Below are positions 28,584-37,946 of a stretch of DNA of 64,000 bases, in pieces. The notes below the pieces were generated by a model. It had not been told where the DNA came from. It made no database searches and worked only from the letters and a program-made list of their open reading frames with translations. Positions within the stretch are counted from its first letter, which is position 1, and every line of letters starts with the position of its first letter. The stretch is taken from contig NZ_BHWB01000001.1 of NCBI RefSeq assembly GCF_003865075.1, forward strand, positions 62,001 through 126,000, read 5' to 3'. Origin of the DNA: Bacteroides faecalis. GTDB lineage: Bacteria; Bacteroidota; Bacteroidia; Bacteroidales; Bacteroidaceae. Made by a program: the position numbers and the translations under genes.

Positions 28584-29048
28584 AATTCTTCAAATTATTA
28601 AAATTATTCAATAGAAAATACATTTTTCTAAAAACAAATAAACACATGATAAAATATAAAGCTATTTGATTATTATATATTTATCCATTCCTTTTTCATG
28701 TAAGACTTTAGAAATTAGTCTATTTTTCTAAAAGATTAATCTTTTCTCAGAGAACTAATTTTAAGATATACTACAAATACAGTGATTAATTTAATAAGTT
28801 GAATATATTTTTCATAAAAATATTTTTATCGTATAAGGTTTATTGTCACCCATGATTTTAACGTTATATAAGGTTCAAACTGAAGATACACATCTGACTC
28901 GGATAGAATATTGGTTATTAAAATTATAGCATTCACATGGACCATCTGTGCCAGAAATATAAAAGCACCCACTAAATAGCACCAATAAGAATACTAAAAA
29001 TGATATAAAAGCAAAAATATATATTCAAACATGGACTCGAAAAGATTT
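28584..29048. other. AT-rich intergenic region upstream of the MACPF relic
   Basis: About 465 bases without a gene. The only structure seen is a perfect 16-bp palindrome at 28730-28745 (AAAAGATTAATCTTTT). No promoter matching the Bacteroides consensus was found for the MACPF relic. Confidence 0.4.
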
Positions 29049-29243
29049 CTAACCAGTTATTAAATCTTTACTAAAAATTCCGATAAAATATATTTCATAT
29101 TTTGTCATGTACTCAGAAATCTGATATATGTACCAATTGCAGTTTTTCTTCACTTTAGGAGGATTTCTCGACATCTGCATGCAATTCTCAATTAATTTAG
29201 TTAATTCATGAGGAAATACATCTTGCTTTAAGACAATTTCCAT
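29049..29243 (-). CDS. Unrecognised small open frame, possibly a remnant
   Basis: 64 codons from an ATG at 29243. The frame stays open about 15 codons further upstream without an ATG, ending ... LTNIFPSK before the methionine, which suggests a truncated longer protein. No motif recognised (VFPHELTKLIENCMQM, YIYQISEYM). Flanked by non-coding AT-rich DNA next to the MACPF relic. It may be part of a decayed insertion. Confidence 0.25.
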   Translation of the reverse strand: MEIVLKQDVFPHELTKLIENCMQMSRNPPKVKKNCNWYIYQISEYMTKYEIYFIGIFSKDLITG

Positions 29244-29432
29244 CTTGGATGGAAAAATGTTGGTGAGAGTGACGAAGACTTGAGCGAAACTTGATACTGT
29301 TCAAGACATCCCCCCAATAATATTAACAAATATACAATTTTATTTACACAAGTATCTTCTTTACATTGGAATATTACAGTGTTGGCCTCTTGTAGTGCCA
29401 AAACCTAGAGTGAAATACTAAAAAGAATAGTC

Positions 29433-29660
29433 ATGCACAATGAAATACAGAGTAAATCCGTTAGTATTATCAGACAGGATATCTTGAATGAAACAATCCA
29501 GAAACTTATTAATCAGTTATTTAAATCAAATTTGAACAAGCGCTTAGTAAATACGGATAATTATAAAAAAAGAAAAACCTTATACAGAATTTGCACAAAT
29601 CCAAAAAAATCACGAATATTGTATCGAAAGAATATACTTCAAACAGCATCTAAACAATGA
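29433..29660 (+). CDS. Unrecognised small basic open frame ahead of a GT2 gene
   Basis: 75 codons, very rich in lysine, asparagine and isoleucine. Its stop overlaps the start of the following glycosyltransferase as ATGA (29657-29660), the same coupling used by real gene pairs in this locus. No motif or homolog recognised. It may be a genuine leader gene or a relic whose end happens to set up coupling. Confidence 0.3.
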   Translation: MHNEIQSKSVSIIRQDILNETIQKLINQLFKSNLNKRLVNTDNYKKRKTLYRICTNPKKSRILYRKNILQTASKQ

Positions 29661-30469
29661 ATAAAGGAATCGCTATATCATTTATTATTTCCACTTACAA
29701 TTGGCCTGAAGCACTAGAACTTAGCTTGCATAGTATCTCGCATCAAACGATATTACCATCTGAAATTATCATTGCCGATGACGGTTCTGATAAAAGAACA
29801 GAAGCTGTAATTCAAAAATTTGCCTCGCAGACCTCTATTCCAGTATTCCATATGTGGCATGAAGACAATGGATTCCGTAAGGCAATCGTTCTAAACAAAG
29901 CCATTCAAAAGGCAAGATATGACTATATTATTCAGATTGATGGAGATATCATAGTGGACAAGCATTTCATAGAGGATCATTTGAATGCTACGGAAAAAGG
30001 ATGCTTTATCAGAGGAACACGTGCTAATTTAAGTGCCTCCATGAGTACCGATATTCTTGCTAAAAAGAAAATATCCTTTAATCATAAAATAAAGCTCATT
30101 GCCAAACAATTGCCGAATGCATTACGACTCCCTCTGCCTATCGCTTCCTTATGCACTCGTAAAGAACAATCAGGCAAAAAAGTAAAAGGATGTAATATGT
30201 CTTTTTGGAAAAAAGATCTTTTAGCTGTAAATGGATACAATAGTCTGTTACAAGGATGGGGACACGAAGATGAAGAATTAAGTTGGCGGCTTGTGAATAA
30301 CGGTATTAACAAAAAGATTATAAAATTCTCAGCCATTGCTTACCATATTTATCACAAACAGTTACCACGCACACAAGAACCATCACACTGCATAATCTTA
30401 CAAAAAATAATACAAGAGAAAACGACTTGGACAAACGAAGGTATTAAAAACAAGACCACTCCTTCATAA
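29657..30469 (+). CDS. Family 2 glycosyltransferase with galactosyltransferase-type C-terminus
   Basis: 270 residues. GT-A motifs are ISTYNWPEALELSLHSIS, ADDGSDKRTEAVI and QIDGDIIVD (DxD). The C-terminal Glyco_transf_7C-like segment is GCNMSFWKKDLLAVNGYN with GWGHEDEELSWRL. Paralogous to the broken gene at 31642-32450, sharing these motifs and length. Its 3' end overlaps by six bases the convergent GT2 at 30464. Confidence 0.93.
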   Translation: MNKGIAISFIISTYNWPEALELSLHSISHQTILPSEIIIADDGSDKRTEAVIQKFASQTSIPVFHMWHEDNGFRKAIVLNKAIQKARYDYIIQIDGDIIVDKHFIEDHLNATEKGCFIRGTRANLSASMSTDILAKKKISFNHKIKLIAKQLPNALRLPLPIASLCTRKEQSGKKVKGCNMSFWKKDLLAVNGYNSLLQGWGHEDEELSWRLVNNGINKKIIKFSAIAYHIYHKQLPRTQEPSHCIILQKIIQEKTTWTNEGIKNKTTPS

Positions 30470-31447
30470 TCTGTCGCGAGTACGTGTCAGCAATCCAGGC
30501 AAACAAGGAGCCATTAATTTATAAAACCGTTCAATATAGTAATCCAATCGACTTCCTTGTAACAATTCCCGATAACTGGCTAACAGTTCTTCACGTATAT
30601 TCGCAGGAACACGCATTCTTTTTATTTCTTTATAAAAAGAGCCATGTATTATTCTTCTCTTACATTTTGGCATCAATGGAAGCTGTTTCTCCGTTACGCT
30701 TACTATTTGCATTGCTTCCTTCACACCTTGTCCCAACACATTTGCATTCGCTATGGTACTACTCGAATGAATACGAAAAAAGTTCAGCTTATCATAGATT
30801 TCTATGACCATCCCTTGACGAGCCATCTCAATCCAAAAAAGCCAATCGCCACAATAGCGCATAGTAAAACAAGGACTTCCTTTTATCTGTTCAAAACATG
30901 ATTTCTGGAAAACAGCTCCACTTGCATTATAAATATAATTGCGCCAATAAAGATTATGCTCAATATAATCCGCTCCCTCAAATACTGCCATCCCCGAAGA
31001 ATGACGCAACTGCTTGGAAGTCCATCTATCAAAATCTTTACAGATAAGATTTCCGAATTCGTTTATACAATGCGCACCTATAAAGCAAAAAGAAGCTTCA
31101 GGATATTGATTTAATGCCGCAACGGCCTTTTCCAAGAATATGGGTTCGGCAGCATCATCACTTTCAGCTATCCAGATATATTTACCACGAGCCAGCCGAA
31201 TTCCTTTTTCCCATTGAATAAAGGGGCTTCCAGTATTTTGGGCATTTATCTCGATATGGCTTATATGCTTATTATCCCTATAATCATTTAAGATGGAAAC
31301 ACTATCATCCGTCGACGCATCATCTAATAATATGATCTCAAAATTTGTATATGTCTGAGATAGTACCGACTCAATGCGTTGCCGCAAAAAACGAGCATAA
31401 TTATAATTAGGAATGATCACGCTAACCTCCACTTGACGATTTTCCAT
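30464..31447 (-). CDS. Family 2 glycosyltransferase
   Basis: 327 residues, intact. IIPNYNYARFLRQRIESVL, LLDDASTDDSVSIL, AESDDAAEP (DxD position) and YCGDWLFWIEMARQG. A TATCTTTG box at 31497-31490 lies about 45 bases upstream. It lies between two paralogous GT2 genes of the opposite strand. Acceptor and donor unknown; by context it builds the LPS glycan. Confidence 0.92.
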   Translation of the reverse strand: MENRQVEVSVIIPNYNYARFLRQRIESVLSQTYTNFEIILLDDASTDDSVSILNDYRDNKHISHIEINAQNTGSPFIQWEKGIRLARGKYIWIAESDDAAEPIFLEKAVAALNQYPEASFCFIGAHCINEFGNLICKDFDRWTSKQLRHSSGMAVFEGADYIEHNLYWRNYIYNASGAVFQKSCFEQIKGSPCFTMRYCGDWLFWIEMARQGMVIEIYDKLNFFRIHSSSTIANANVLGQGVKEAMQIVSVTEKQLPLMPKCKRRIIHGSFYKEIKRMRVPANIREELLASYRELLQGSRLDYYIERFYKLMAPCLPGLLTRTRDRL

Positions 31448-31557
31448 TACAAAACGTATGATTAGTTTGTATTATTATAAAATTATAGACAAAGATAAAG
31501 ATATTATTTTTAGAAAGAATGCTAACTCCCTATTATTTAGCAAAAAAGCCTTTTACA

Positions 31558-31589
31558 CTTGTTACAACCAAATAAAATACCTACATTTG
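31558..31589 (+). promoter_or_regulatory. Bacteroides promoter ahead of the GT2-PLP-LicC-LicD operon
   Basis: CTTG (31558-31561), 20 bases, TACATTTG (31582-31589); one mismatch in the -33 box. 53 bases before the ATG at 31642. It probably drives the genes to 36981. Confidence 0.65.
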
Positions 31590-31641
31590 TAGGATTTTAA
31601 GATAACCCCCTTAGCTATTTAACTAACTTAGTAATTAATTT

Positions 31642-32450
31642 ATGAATAAACCGACGGTGAGCAATATAACGACATCGCTAATTATATCAACTTATAATAG
31701 AAGCGACGCATTAGAGTTATGCGTTAAGAGCGTGCTACGTCAATCTTTTCTTCCTGATGAAATTATCATTGCCGATGATGGTTCAAAGGAAGACACAAGA
31801 AAACTAATTCATCAATTGGCTGTTTCTTCCGTAGTTCCTATCATTCATGTCTGGCATGAAGATTTAGGATTCAGATTAGCATCCATCCGCAATAGAGCGA
31901 TAGCGAAAGCATCCAAAGAGTATATCATACAAATAGACGGAGACATTGTTTTACACAAAGATTTTGTGAAAGACCACATCCGTTTTGCACAAAAAGGTAG
32001 TTTCGTGACCGGCAGTCGAGTACTTATCAAGGAGGCTCTGACAAAAAAATGTTAGCTGAGAAAAACTATATTATTTCAATCCATGACAAAGGCACGAAGA
32101 ATACAATCAACGGAATACATCTACCTTGGCTAAGCTCTCTGTTGCAACGCTACAGGCAATCGGACATCTCTTACTCCAGAGGATGTAATATGGCTTTTTG
32201 GAGAGAAGACTTGCTGAGAATTAACGGATATAATGAAGAGATTACCGGCTGGGGAAGTGAAGACCACGAACTGGTATGTCGGCTCATCAACAGTGGAGTA
32301 CGCAAACGTACAATCAAATTTGCAGGAATCGTGTTCCACCTCCATCACGAATTACACGGGACGGACAATCTCAATAATAACCGTAATATTATGAATGAGA
32401 CAAAAGCCAAGAAATCAACTTGGTGTGACAAAGGAATCATACAAAACTAA
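31642..32450 (+). pseudogene. Family 2 glycosyltransferase broken by one base at an A7 run
   Basis: The first frame (31642-32055) holds the GT-A half (ISTYNRSDALELCVKSVL, ADDGSKEDTRKLI, QIDGDIVLH); the second (32049-32450) holds the C-terminal half (RGCNMAFWREDLLRINGYN, GWGSEDHELVCRL). Adding one A to the seven-A run at 32043-32049 restores a single frame of about 269 residues, the length of its paralog at 29657. So a single-base loss breaks it. It could be a true mutation, slippage-driven on/off switching or a read error; downstream genes remain in the same operon. Confidence 0.85.
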
Positions 32451-32452
32451 AT

Positions 32453-33502
32453 ATGAAAAAGGATTTGAATTTTCTAGATCGGAATGAATTTAATTACGAA
32501 CCATCAAAAGAAGTAGTAGAAGCATTAAAAAATTTCGATATAAATAAGTTATGTTTTTATACCCGGATTTATGATGAAGGGAAAAAAAGTATACTTTCAG
32601 TTTACCTGTCAGAACTATATGATATTGATGAAACACAAGTTTTGTTAGGATATGGAGGAGAAGATATATTAAAACAAGCAGTCCATTATTTTCTCACAGA
32701 AGAAGTTGGCAATAAGACAATGCTCATCCCTAAGTTTTCTTGGTGGTATTATAAATCTATCGCCGACGAAGTGAATGGACGTACGCTACAATATCCGCTT
32801 TACGAGGAAGGGAATACATTTAAATATGATTTCGCAACATTAAAAGAGATGATACAAAAGGAACATCCAAAGATATTACTTTTGGCTTCTCCCAACAATC
32901 CGACAGGCAATGGGCTTACTCCCGATGAACTGGATGAATTATTGGCACACGTACCCTCTACTACTACAGTCCTGATTGATGAAGCATATGCTTCATTTGT
33001 CTCAACCGATACCTCCTATATAAAGACTTTAATCGACAAATATCCTAACATGATTATTTCAAGAACTTTATCCAAATTCTATGGATTGCCGGGACTGAGG
33101 ATGGGATTCGGATTCATGAGCAAGGAACTAAGCCGGTTTAGCAAATACAGTAATAAATATTTGGGATACAATCGGATATCGGAAGACATAGCCATTGCCG
33201 CATTAAAATCTGATGCACATTACCGGAATATTGCCAAATTAATGAATGAAGATCGCACCAAATATGAAAATGAAATTGGTGTACTTCCAGGATTTAAAGT
33301 GTATAAGTCTGTCGCCAATTTCATCCTAATCAAATATCCTATAGAACTAAAAGAGGCTCTACAAGCAGCGTTCAGCGAACAGAGCTATAAAGTGAAATTC
33401 ATGAATGAACCGGATATTAATACACATCTGAGAATCACATTTGGTCGCCCGGAACAAAACCGGATAGTTATTGATACAATTAAAAAAATTGCCTCTAAAT
33501 GA
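32453..33502 (+). CDS. HisC/CobD-like PLP enzyme (aminotransferase or phospho-amino-acid decarboxylase)
   Basis: 349 residues, fold-type I. Visible are YGGEDILKQAVHYF, ASPNNPTGN, VLIDEAYASF, the lysine K208 in RTLSKFYGLPGLRMGFG and the substrate arginine region LRITFGRPEQN. Close in layout to histidinol-phosphate aminotransferase, but the site, outside any his operon and overlapping a LicC-like gene (ATGA), argues for surface-glycan work. A CobD-type decarboxylation of a phosphorylated amino acid, giving phosphoethanolamine or aminopropanol phosphate for LicC/LicD, is an inference. Plain transamination is the alternative. Confidence 0.85.
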   Translation: MKKDLNFLDRNEFNYEPSKEVVEALKNFDINKLCFYTRIYDEGKKSILSVYLSELYDIDETQVLLGYGGEDILKQAVHYFLTEEVGNKTMLIPKFSWWYYKSIADEVNGRTLQYPLYEEGNTFKYDFATLKEMIQKEHPKILLLASPNNPTGNGLTPDELDELLAHVPSTTTVLIDEAYASFVSTDTSYIKTLIDKYPNMIISRTLSKFYGLPGLRMGFGFMSKELSRFSKYSNKYLGYNRISEDIAIAALKSDAHYRNIAKLMNEDRTKYENEIGVLPGFKVYKSVANFILIKYPIELKEALQAAFSEQSYKVKFMNEPDINTHLRITFGRPEQNRIVIDTIKKIASK

Positions 33503-34230
33503 AAGCTGTTATACTAGCCGCAGGGATAGCTTCACGCTTACGTCCACTGACTGATACAACCCCTAAATGCCTTCTAAAGATAGGAGAAAGATGCTTATTG
33601 GAACGGGCATTTGATGCATTGATTCAAAATGGTTTTAATGAATTCGTTGTCGTCACCGGATATAGACAGCAACAAATTGTAAATTTCCTAGAGACGCACT
33701 ATCCGCAACAAAAAATAACCTTTATCTACAATGAGCAATATGCATCAACGAATAATATTTATTCGTTGTGGCTCACCCGACCTTATGTGGATAAAGAGAA
33801 TATCCTTTTACTAGACAGCGATATTATTTTCGATTCACAGATTGTTACCAACTTGCTTAAATCTGATAAAGAAGATATTTTAGCACTCAACTGTCACGAG
33901 TTAAGTGCAGAAGAAATAAAAGTGATTGTAGATAGCGAGCAAAAGGTGAAAGAGATAAGCAAAGTATGTTCCATTACAGATGCAATAGGCGAATCTATTG
34001 GTATAGAAAAGATATCGGCATTATACACCGAAGCTTTATTCCGTGAACTTGAAGTTATGATTGAAAAAGAGGGATTGGATAATATTTTCTATGAACGTGC
34101 TTTTGAAAGACTGATCCCACAAGGATACTGTTTTTATGTATTGGATACCACCCAGTTCTTCTCGGCAGAATTGGACACAATAGAAGATTTCGAACAAGCA
34201 AAGAAATCAATTCCTGCCGAACTATACTAA
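33499..34230 (+). CDS. LicC-like nucleotidyltransferase
   Basis: 243 residues. Nucleotide-binding signature LAAGIASRLRPLTDTTPK (residues 6-23), GYRQQQIVNFL, the LicC-type NEQYASTNNIYSLWL, LLDSDIIFD and GESIGIEKIS. The family joins CMP or UMP to a phosphorylated alcohol such as phosphocholine. It overlaps the PLP gene by four bases, and LicD follows after 20 bases, forming the cassette that would make and transfer a CDP-activated amino-alcohol. Confidence 0.88.
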   Translation: MKAVILAAGIASRLRPLTDTTPKCLLKIGERCLLERAFDALIQNGFNEFVVVTGYRQQQIVNFLETHYPQQKITFIYNEQYASTNNIYSLWLTRPYVDKENILLLDSDIIFDSQIVTNLLKSDKEDILALNCHELSAEEIKVIVDSEQKVKEISKVCSITDAIGESIGIEKISALYTEALFRELEVMIEKEGLDNIFYERAFERLIPQGYCFYVLDTTQFFSAELDTIEDFEQAKKSIPAELY

Positions 34231-34250
34231 CTTAAAAATGAAAGACTCTC

Positions 34251-35063
34251 ATGGCAACTTATGACATACGTCCTTTACAACTCCGTATCTTAAAGATATT
34301 ACTTGCTATCGACAAGGTATGTAAAGAACACCATTTGCGCTATTATATCATGGCAGGAACTATGTTGGGAGCCGTTCGCCACAAGGGATTTATCCCATGG
34401 GACGATGACTTGGACATCGGGATGCCTCGGGCTGATTATGATCTGTTAATGGCAAATTCCCATAAATGGTTACCTGAACCATACGAAGCAGTGTGCGCAG
34501 AAAATGATAAAGAATATCCGTTGCCTTTTGCTAAGATTCAAGATGCCAATACTACTTTGATAGAACGGATGCACCTTAAATATCTGGGAGGTATCTATCT
34601 GGATGTTTTTCCTTTGGATGGAGTACCAGAAAGTCATTTCCAACAAAGAATACATTTTGCAAAATACGAATTCTATAAACGTGCATTATACCTCATCCAT
34701 CGTGATCCATACAAGCATGGCAAAGGACCAAGTTCATGGGTACCTTTATTGTGTAGAAAACTGTTTACCCCAACAGGTCTGCAGGAATCTATAAAAAAAG
34801 TAATGACCCGATATGACTTCGACCAAAGTGCTCTAGTCTGTGATTATGACGATGGCATGAAAGGTATCATGTCCAAAGAGATTCTGGGGGATCCTACTCC
34901 CATATCTTTCGAGGAAGAAGAAGTATGGGGAGTACAAGAATATGACACCTATCTGACACAAAAATACGGGGATTATATGACTATTCCCAAACAAAGTGGA
35001 CAAAGACAACATAATTTTCATTATTTGGACTTGAATAAACCTTATCGTGAATTTCATGTCTAA
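34251..35063 (+). CDS. LicD-family phosphotransferase
   Basis: 270 residues, normal for a stand-alone LicD. The nucleotidyltransferase-fold signature is GTMLGAVRHKGFIPWDDDL (about residues 36-54), with the acidic pair in WDDDLDIGM, and a second motif YLDVFPLDGVP. LicD proteins move phosphocholine (or a related group) from the CDP form to a sugar on a surface glycan, on the cytoplasmic face. With the LicC-like gene just upstream this predicts a phospho-substituted LPS. The substituent is not known. Confidence 0.9.
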   Translation: MATYDIRPLQLRILKILLAIDKVCKEHHLRYYIMAGTMLGAVRHKGFIPWDDDLDIGMPRADYDLLMANSHKWLPEPYEAVCAENDKEYPLPFAKIQDANTTLIERMHLKYLGGIYLDVFPLDGVPESHFQQRIHFAKYEFYKRALYLIHRDPYKHGKGPSSWVPLLCRKLFTPTGLQESIKKVMTRYDFDQSALVCDYDDGMKGIMSKEILGDPTPISFEEEEVWGVQEYDTYLTQKYGDYMTIPKQSGQRQHNFHYLDLNKPYREFHV

Positions 35064-35104
35064 ATATATAAGTTAAGTGACAATACTAAGAGACAACAAA
35101 TAAG

Positions 35105-36241
35105 ATGAAAATTGGCTTTGACGGAAAACGTGCAGTACAAAATTATACCGGATTAGGTAATTACAGCCGCTATATTGCGGAAATTCTTTGTCGTTTCTAT
35201 CCGGAAAACAGTTATCTTTTATATGCACCGAAAAAGCGGGATAATAAAAGACTAGAAAAACTGACCGAACAATTCCGCCAGCTAAGCATCATTTACCCCA
35301 AAGGAACCTTCTGGAAGAAACTAAGTTCTATCTGGCGTATCAAAGGAATAACAAGACAATTGGAAGAAGAAGAGATTAATTTATTTCATGGACTCAGCAA
35401 TGAACTTCCTTTGAATATTCATAAAAGCCCTATAAAAAGCATTGTTACTATACATGATTTAATTTTTCTAAGATTTCCTCAGTATTATCATTTTATAGAC
35501 AGAAAGATATATACCTACAAATTTCGCAAAGCTTGCGAAAACGCCGACCGTATTATCGCAATCAGCGAATGTACCAAAAGGGACATTATAGACTATTTTC
35601 AAATACCTGCTTCTAAAATAGAAGTAGTATACCAAGGTTGCGATCCTATATTTGAACAAACAGTCTGCGAAGAAATCAAAAAAGAGATACGTAATAAATA
35701 CCAATTGCCGGCACGATTCATACTAAATGTAGGAAGTATTGAAGATCGTAAGAACTCTTTATTAGCAGTACAAGCATTACTGCAATTATCTAAAGACATT
35801 CATCTCGTAATTGTAGGGAAGCGTACTCCATATACAAAAAAGATAGAACAGTTTGTGAATGATCATCATTTAACGAAAAGAGTACATATCTTTAGTAATA
35901 TACCATTCAGCGATCTGCCAGTTTTCTATCAATGTGCTGAAATATTCACTTATCCTTCTTATTTTGAAGGTTTTGGGATACCAATTATAGAAGCATTACA
36001 TTCCGGTACACCGGTAGTAGCAGCTAAAGGATCTTGTCTGGAAGAAGCAGGAGGACCGGATTCTCTCTATATAAATCCGAATAGTGTAGAAGAAATTGGA
36101 GTTGCATTTAATAGAATATTAAATGATAACAGCCTCAGGCAGAAAATGGTGGAAAATGGAAAGCAATTTGTGAAACGATTTTCTGACCAAGAACAAGCGA
36201 AATTAATTATGAACATTTACGAAAAAACGTGTAAGCTATGA
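35105..36241 (+). CDS. Family 4 glycosyltransferase
   Basis: 378 residues, GT-B fold. Features are IGFDGKRAVQNYTGLGNYSR at the N-terminus, IHDLIFLRFPQYY, GSIEDRKNSL starting the C-terminal domain, and YFEGFGIPIIEAL (donor-binding E-x7-E) then GTPVVAAKGSCLEEAGG. Related to mannosyl- and rhamnosyl-type transferases. It overlaps the next gene by ATGA, so coupled. A step in the LPS glycan assembly. Confidence 0.93.
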   Translation: MKIGFDGKRAVQNYTGLGNYSRYIAEILCRFYPENSYLLYAPKKRDNKRLEKLTEQFRQLSIIYPKGTFWKKLSSIWRIKGITRQLEEEEINLFHGLSNELPLNIHKSPIKSIVTIHDLIFLRFPQYYHFIDRKIYTYKFRKACENADRIIAISECTKRDIIDYFQIPASKIEVVYQGCDPIFEQTVCEEIKKEIRNKYQLPARFILNVGSIEDRKNSLLAVQALLQLSKDIHLVIVGKRTPYTKKIEQFVNDHHLTKRVHIFSNIPFSDLPVFYQCAEIFTYPSYFEGFGIPIIEALHSGTPVVAAKGSCLEEAGGPDSLYINPNSVEEIGVAFNRILNDNSLRQKMVENGKQFVKRFSDQEQAKLIMNIYEKTCKL

Positions 36242-36981
36242 CAAATCAACCTTCCGTTATTACCGAAAAAGTTCTTGTTTTACACGTAAAACAAGGTTAT
36301 GAAGAAAGAGCCAAACACATTGAAAAGATGTTGGGTGAATTGCATATTCCCTTTGAGTATATTTTGGATGGGGATATCAAAGATATTACACCGGAAGTTC
36401 TGCAGAAATACTTTAAGAATGAAGGAAAAGAAAACATGTATGGGGGTACAGCCAAGACTTCATGTTGCTATAAACACTTTCTTGCATACGAATATATTCT
36501 AAAGAACAACCTGAAAGGAGCTTTAATATTGGAAGACGACTGTATCTTAGATAAGAAATTCACTACAATATTCAATCAATGCATGAGAGAATTCGAAAAT
36601 ATGCCAATCAAAGATATTTTTATTTCTTTCGAGAACAGCAGACTAAGATTTATACCCAGAAGCCAGAGAGTCAAAGGACAATATTTGTACAAAGGAGATA
36701 AAGATAGAATGACTGGAGCATACTATATCAGTCGTGGTGCAGCAGAACAGATAATGAATTATGTAGCAAAGCATAAATGCGAAAGACCTATTGATTTGTT
36801 ACATTCCTTATTGATTAAGGAGGATAATTTCCCATATTACTGGTGTCAGCCTACTATTGCATCTCAAGGAAGTTTTACGGGAAAGTTTCATTCATCTATT
36901 TCTTCCAAAAAAGAATTCTGTATATGGGCTTCTTGGAAGTTTAAATTAACTTATAAACAACTGCTTTATTTTCTAAGATAA
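36238..36981 (+). CDS. Family 25 glycosyltransferase (LPS biosynthesis)
   Basis: 247 residues. VLHVKQGYEERAKHIEKML at the N-terminus, GTAKTSCCYKHFLAYEYIL, ALILEDDCIL (the metal-binding ED-D motif of GT25), and TGAYYISRGAAEQI. This family contains LPS galactosyl- and glucosyltransferases of Haemophilus and Neisseria. It is the last gene of the 31642 operon and ends nine bases before the convergent LPS kinase gene. Confidence 0.9.
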   Translation: MTNQPSVITEKVLVLHVKQGYEERAKHIEKMLGELHIPFEYILDGDIKDITPEVLQKYFKNEGKENMYGGTAKTSCCYKHFLAYEYILKNNLKGALILEDDCILDKKFTTIFNQCMREFENMPIKDIFISFENSRLRFIPRSQRVKGQYLYKGDKDRMTGAYYISRGAAEQIMNYVAKHKCERPIDLLHSLLIKEDNFPYYWCQPTIASQGSFTGKFHSSISSKKEFCIWASWKFKLTYKQLLYFLR

Positions 36982-36990
36982 TAACCCGTA

Positions 36991-37911
36991 TCAATCAGCA
37001 TATTCGGGAGAAAAGACATGACGATAGTCATATTGAGAGAAGTAAGTGTGATACATTTGCTTCTCTTTTTTATATAACCAACGAGATAAAGGAGATGACT
37101 CTCCTAATAATTTACGCAATCTACGGAAAGTCTTAAAATATAAAATTATACTCGGAATATGTCGCCCATGAATCTTCTTTACAGCACGACGGAATGTAAA
37201 ATCGGCAAAGAATCGGTCACTGTACCAAGTGGCACGTTCTTGCATTTTCTTCACATCCCAACCAAGAATAGAAGCATATTCACCTACAATATAGTTCAAT
37301 ACTTCACGGGAGTTACATAGACGACGCAAATTCTCAGCAACAGTTTCACAATCTACCTGTGACACCAGGCACATTCTATTCACATCGACTAATGAAAAGG
37401 AATAACCCTCTTCAGATGAATGTATCAAAATGTTGCCGGGAGAATAATCTAAATGAAGAATCCCGGCGCGATGCAAATCGACAGTATAACGGGCGAAAGC
37501 CTTTAACTTTTCTTCATTACCGGCAACAGTACCACTCATCAAACTACGTACTGTCTCGCCATCATCATACCGACAAATATAATAACTATTAGTCAGAAGT
37601 CCCAAGTGGTACTGTTCAATCACAGCAACCGGTTCAGGACTACAAAACCCATGATTTATAATTTCTGTAGAATAAATATAAGAACGAACCGCTTTTGACT
37701 TACGAAAAAAAGAATAAGCAACACGATTGATGATATGAGGCCGCATAAAGCTCTTAACAACTACTTCTACATCACCGATAAATGCTCTCCTCAAGACATT
37801 ACGAGCTTCATATATCACCTCGCCTCTTTTCTCAAAAAGCTCGGGAATATGTTCGATTTGTTCCTGAAGGTATTCGTATTTCGGATTAATAGTTGTTCTC
37901 ATATTTCTCAT
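36991..37911 (-). CDS. LPS core kinase, WaaP/Kdo-kinase (RIO-like) family
   Basis: 306 residues from the ATG at 37911 (a second ATG three codons on is possible). Kinase-like features are EVVVKSFMRPHI (lysine), the catalytic loop HLDYSPGNILIH (H-x-D-x4-N) and a DFG-equivalent LVDVNRM. Such enzymes phosphorylate heptose or Kdo in the inner core, on the cytoplasmic face. It is the last of four minus-strand genes (GT9, GT90, DUF4254) that look like a conserved core-building unit, in contrast to the variable genes to its left. Confidence 0.88.
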   Translation of the reverse strand: MRNMRTTINPKYEYLQEQIEHIPELFEKRGEVIYEARNVLRRAFIGDVEVVVKSFMRPHIINRVAYSFFRKSKAVRSYIYSTEIINHGFCSPEPVAVIEQYHLGLLTNSYYICRYDDGETVRSLMSGTVAGNEEKLKAFARYTVDLHRAGILHLDYSPGNILIHSSEEGYSFSLVDVNRMCLVSQVDCETVAENLRRLCNSREVLNYIVGEYASILGWDVKKMQERATWYSDRFFADFTFRRAVKKIHGRHIPSIILYFKTFRRLRKLLGESSPLSRWLYKKEKQMYHTYFSQYDYRHVFSPEYAD

Positions 37912-37946
37912 TTAACTCAAATATATTGTTTTTTTCAATCTTCCTT

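Noticed and set aside
28730-28745. 16-bp palindrome as an operator or inversion site
   Set aside because: Single copy, AT-only ends, no recombinase gene or second copy nearby.
37918-37925. TATATTTG promoter box for the LPS kinase gene
   Set aside because: Only 7 bases before the start, no -33 box, and the gene follows GT90 by 35 bases in the same operon.
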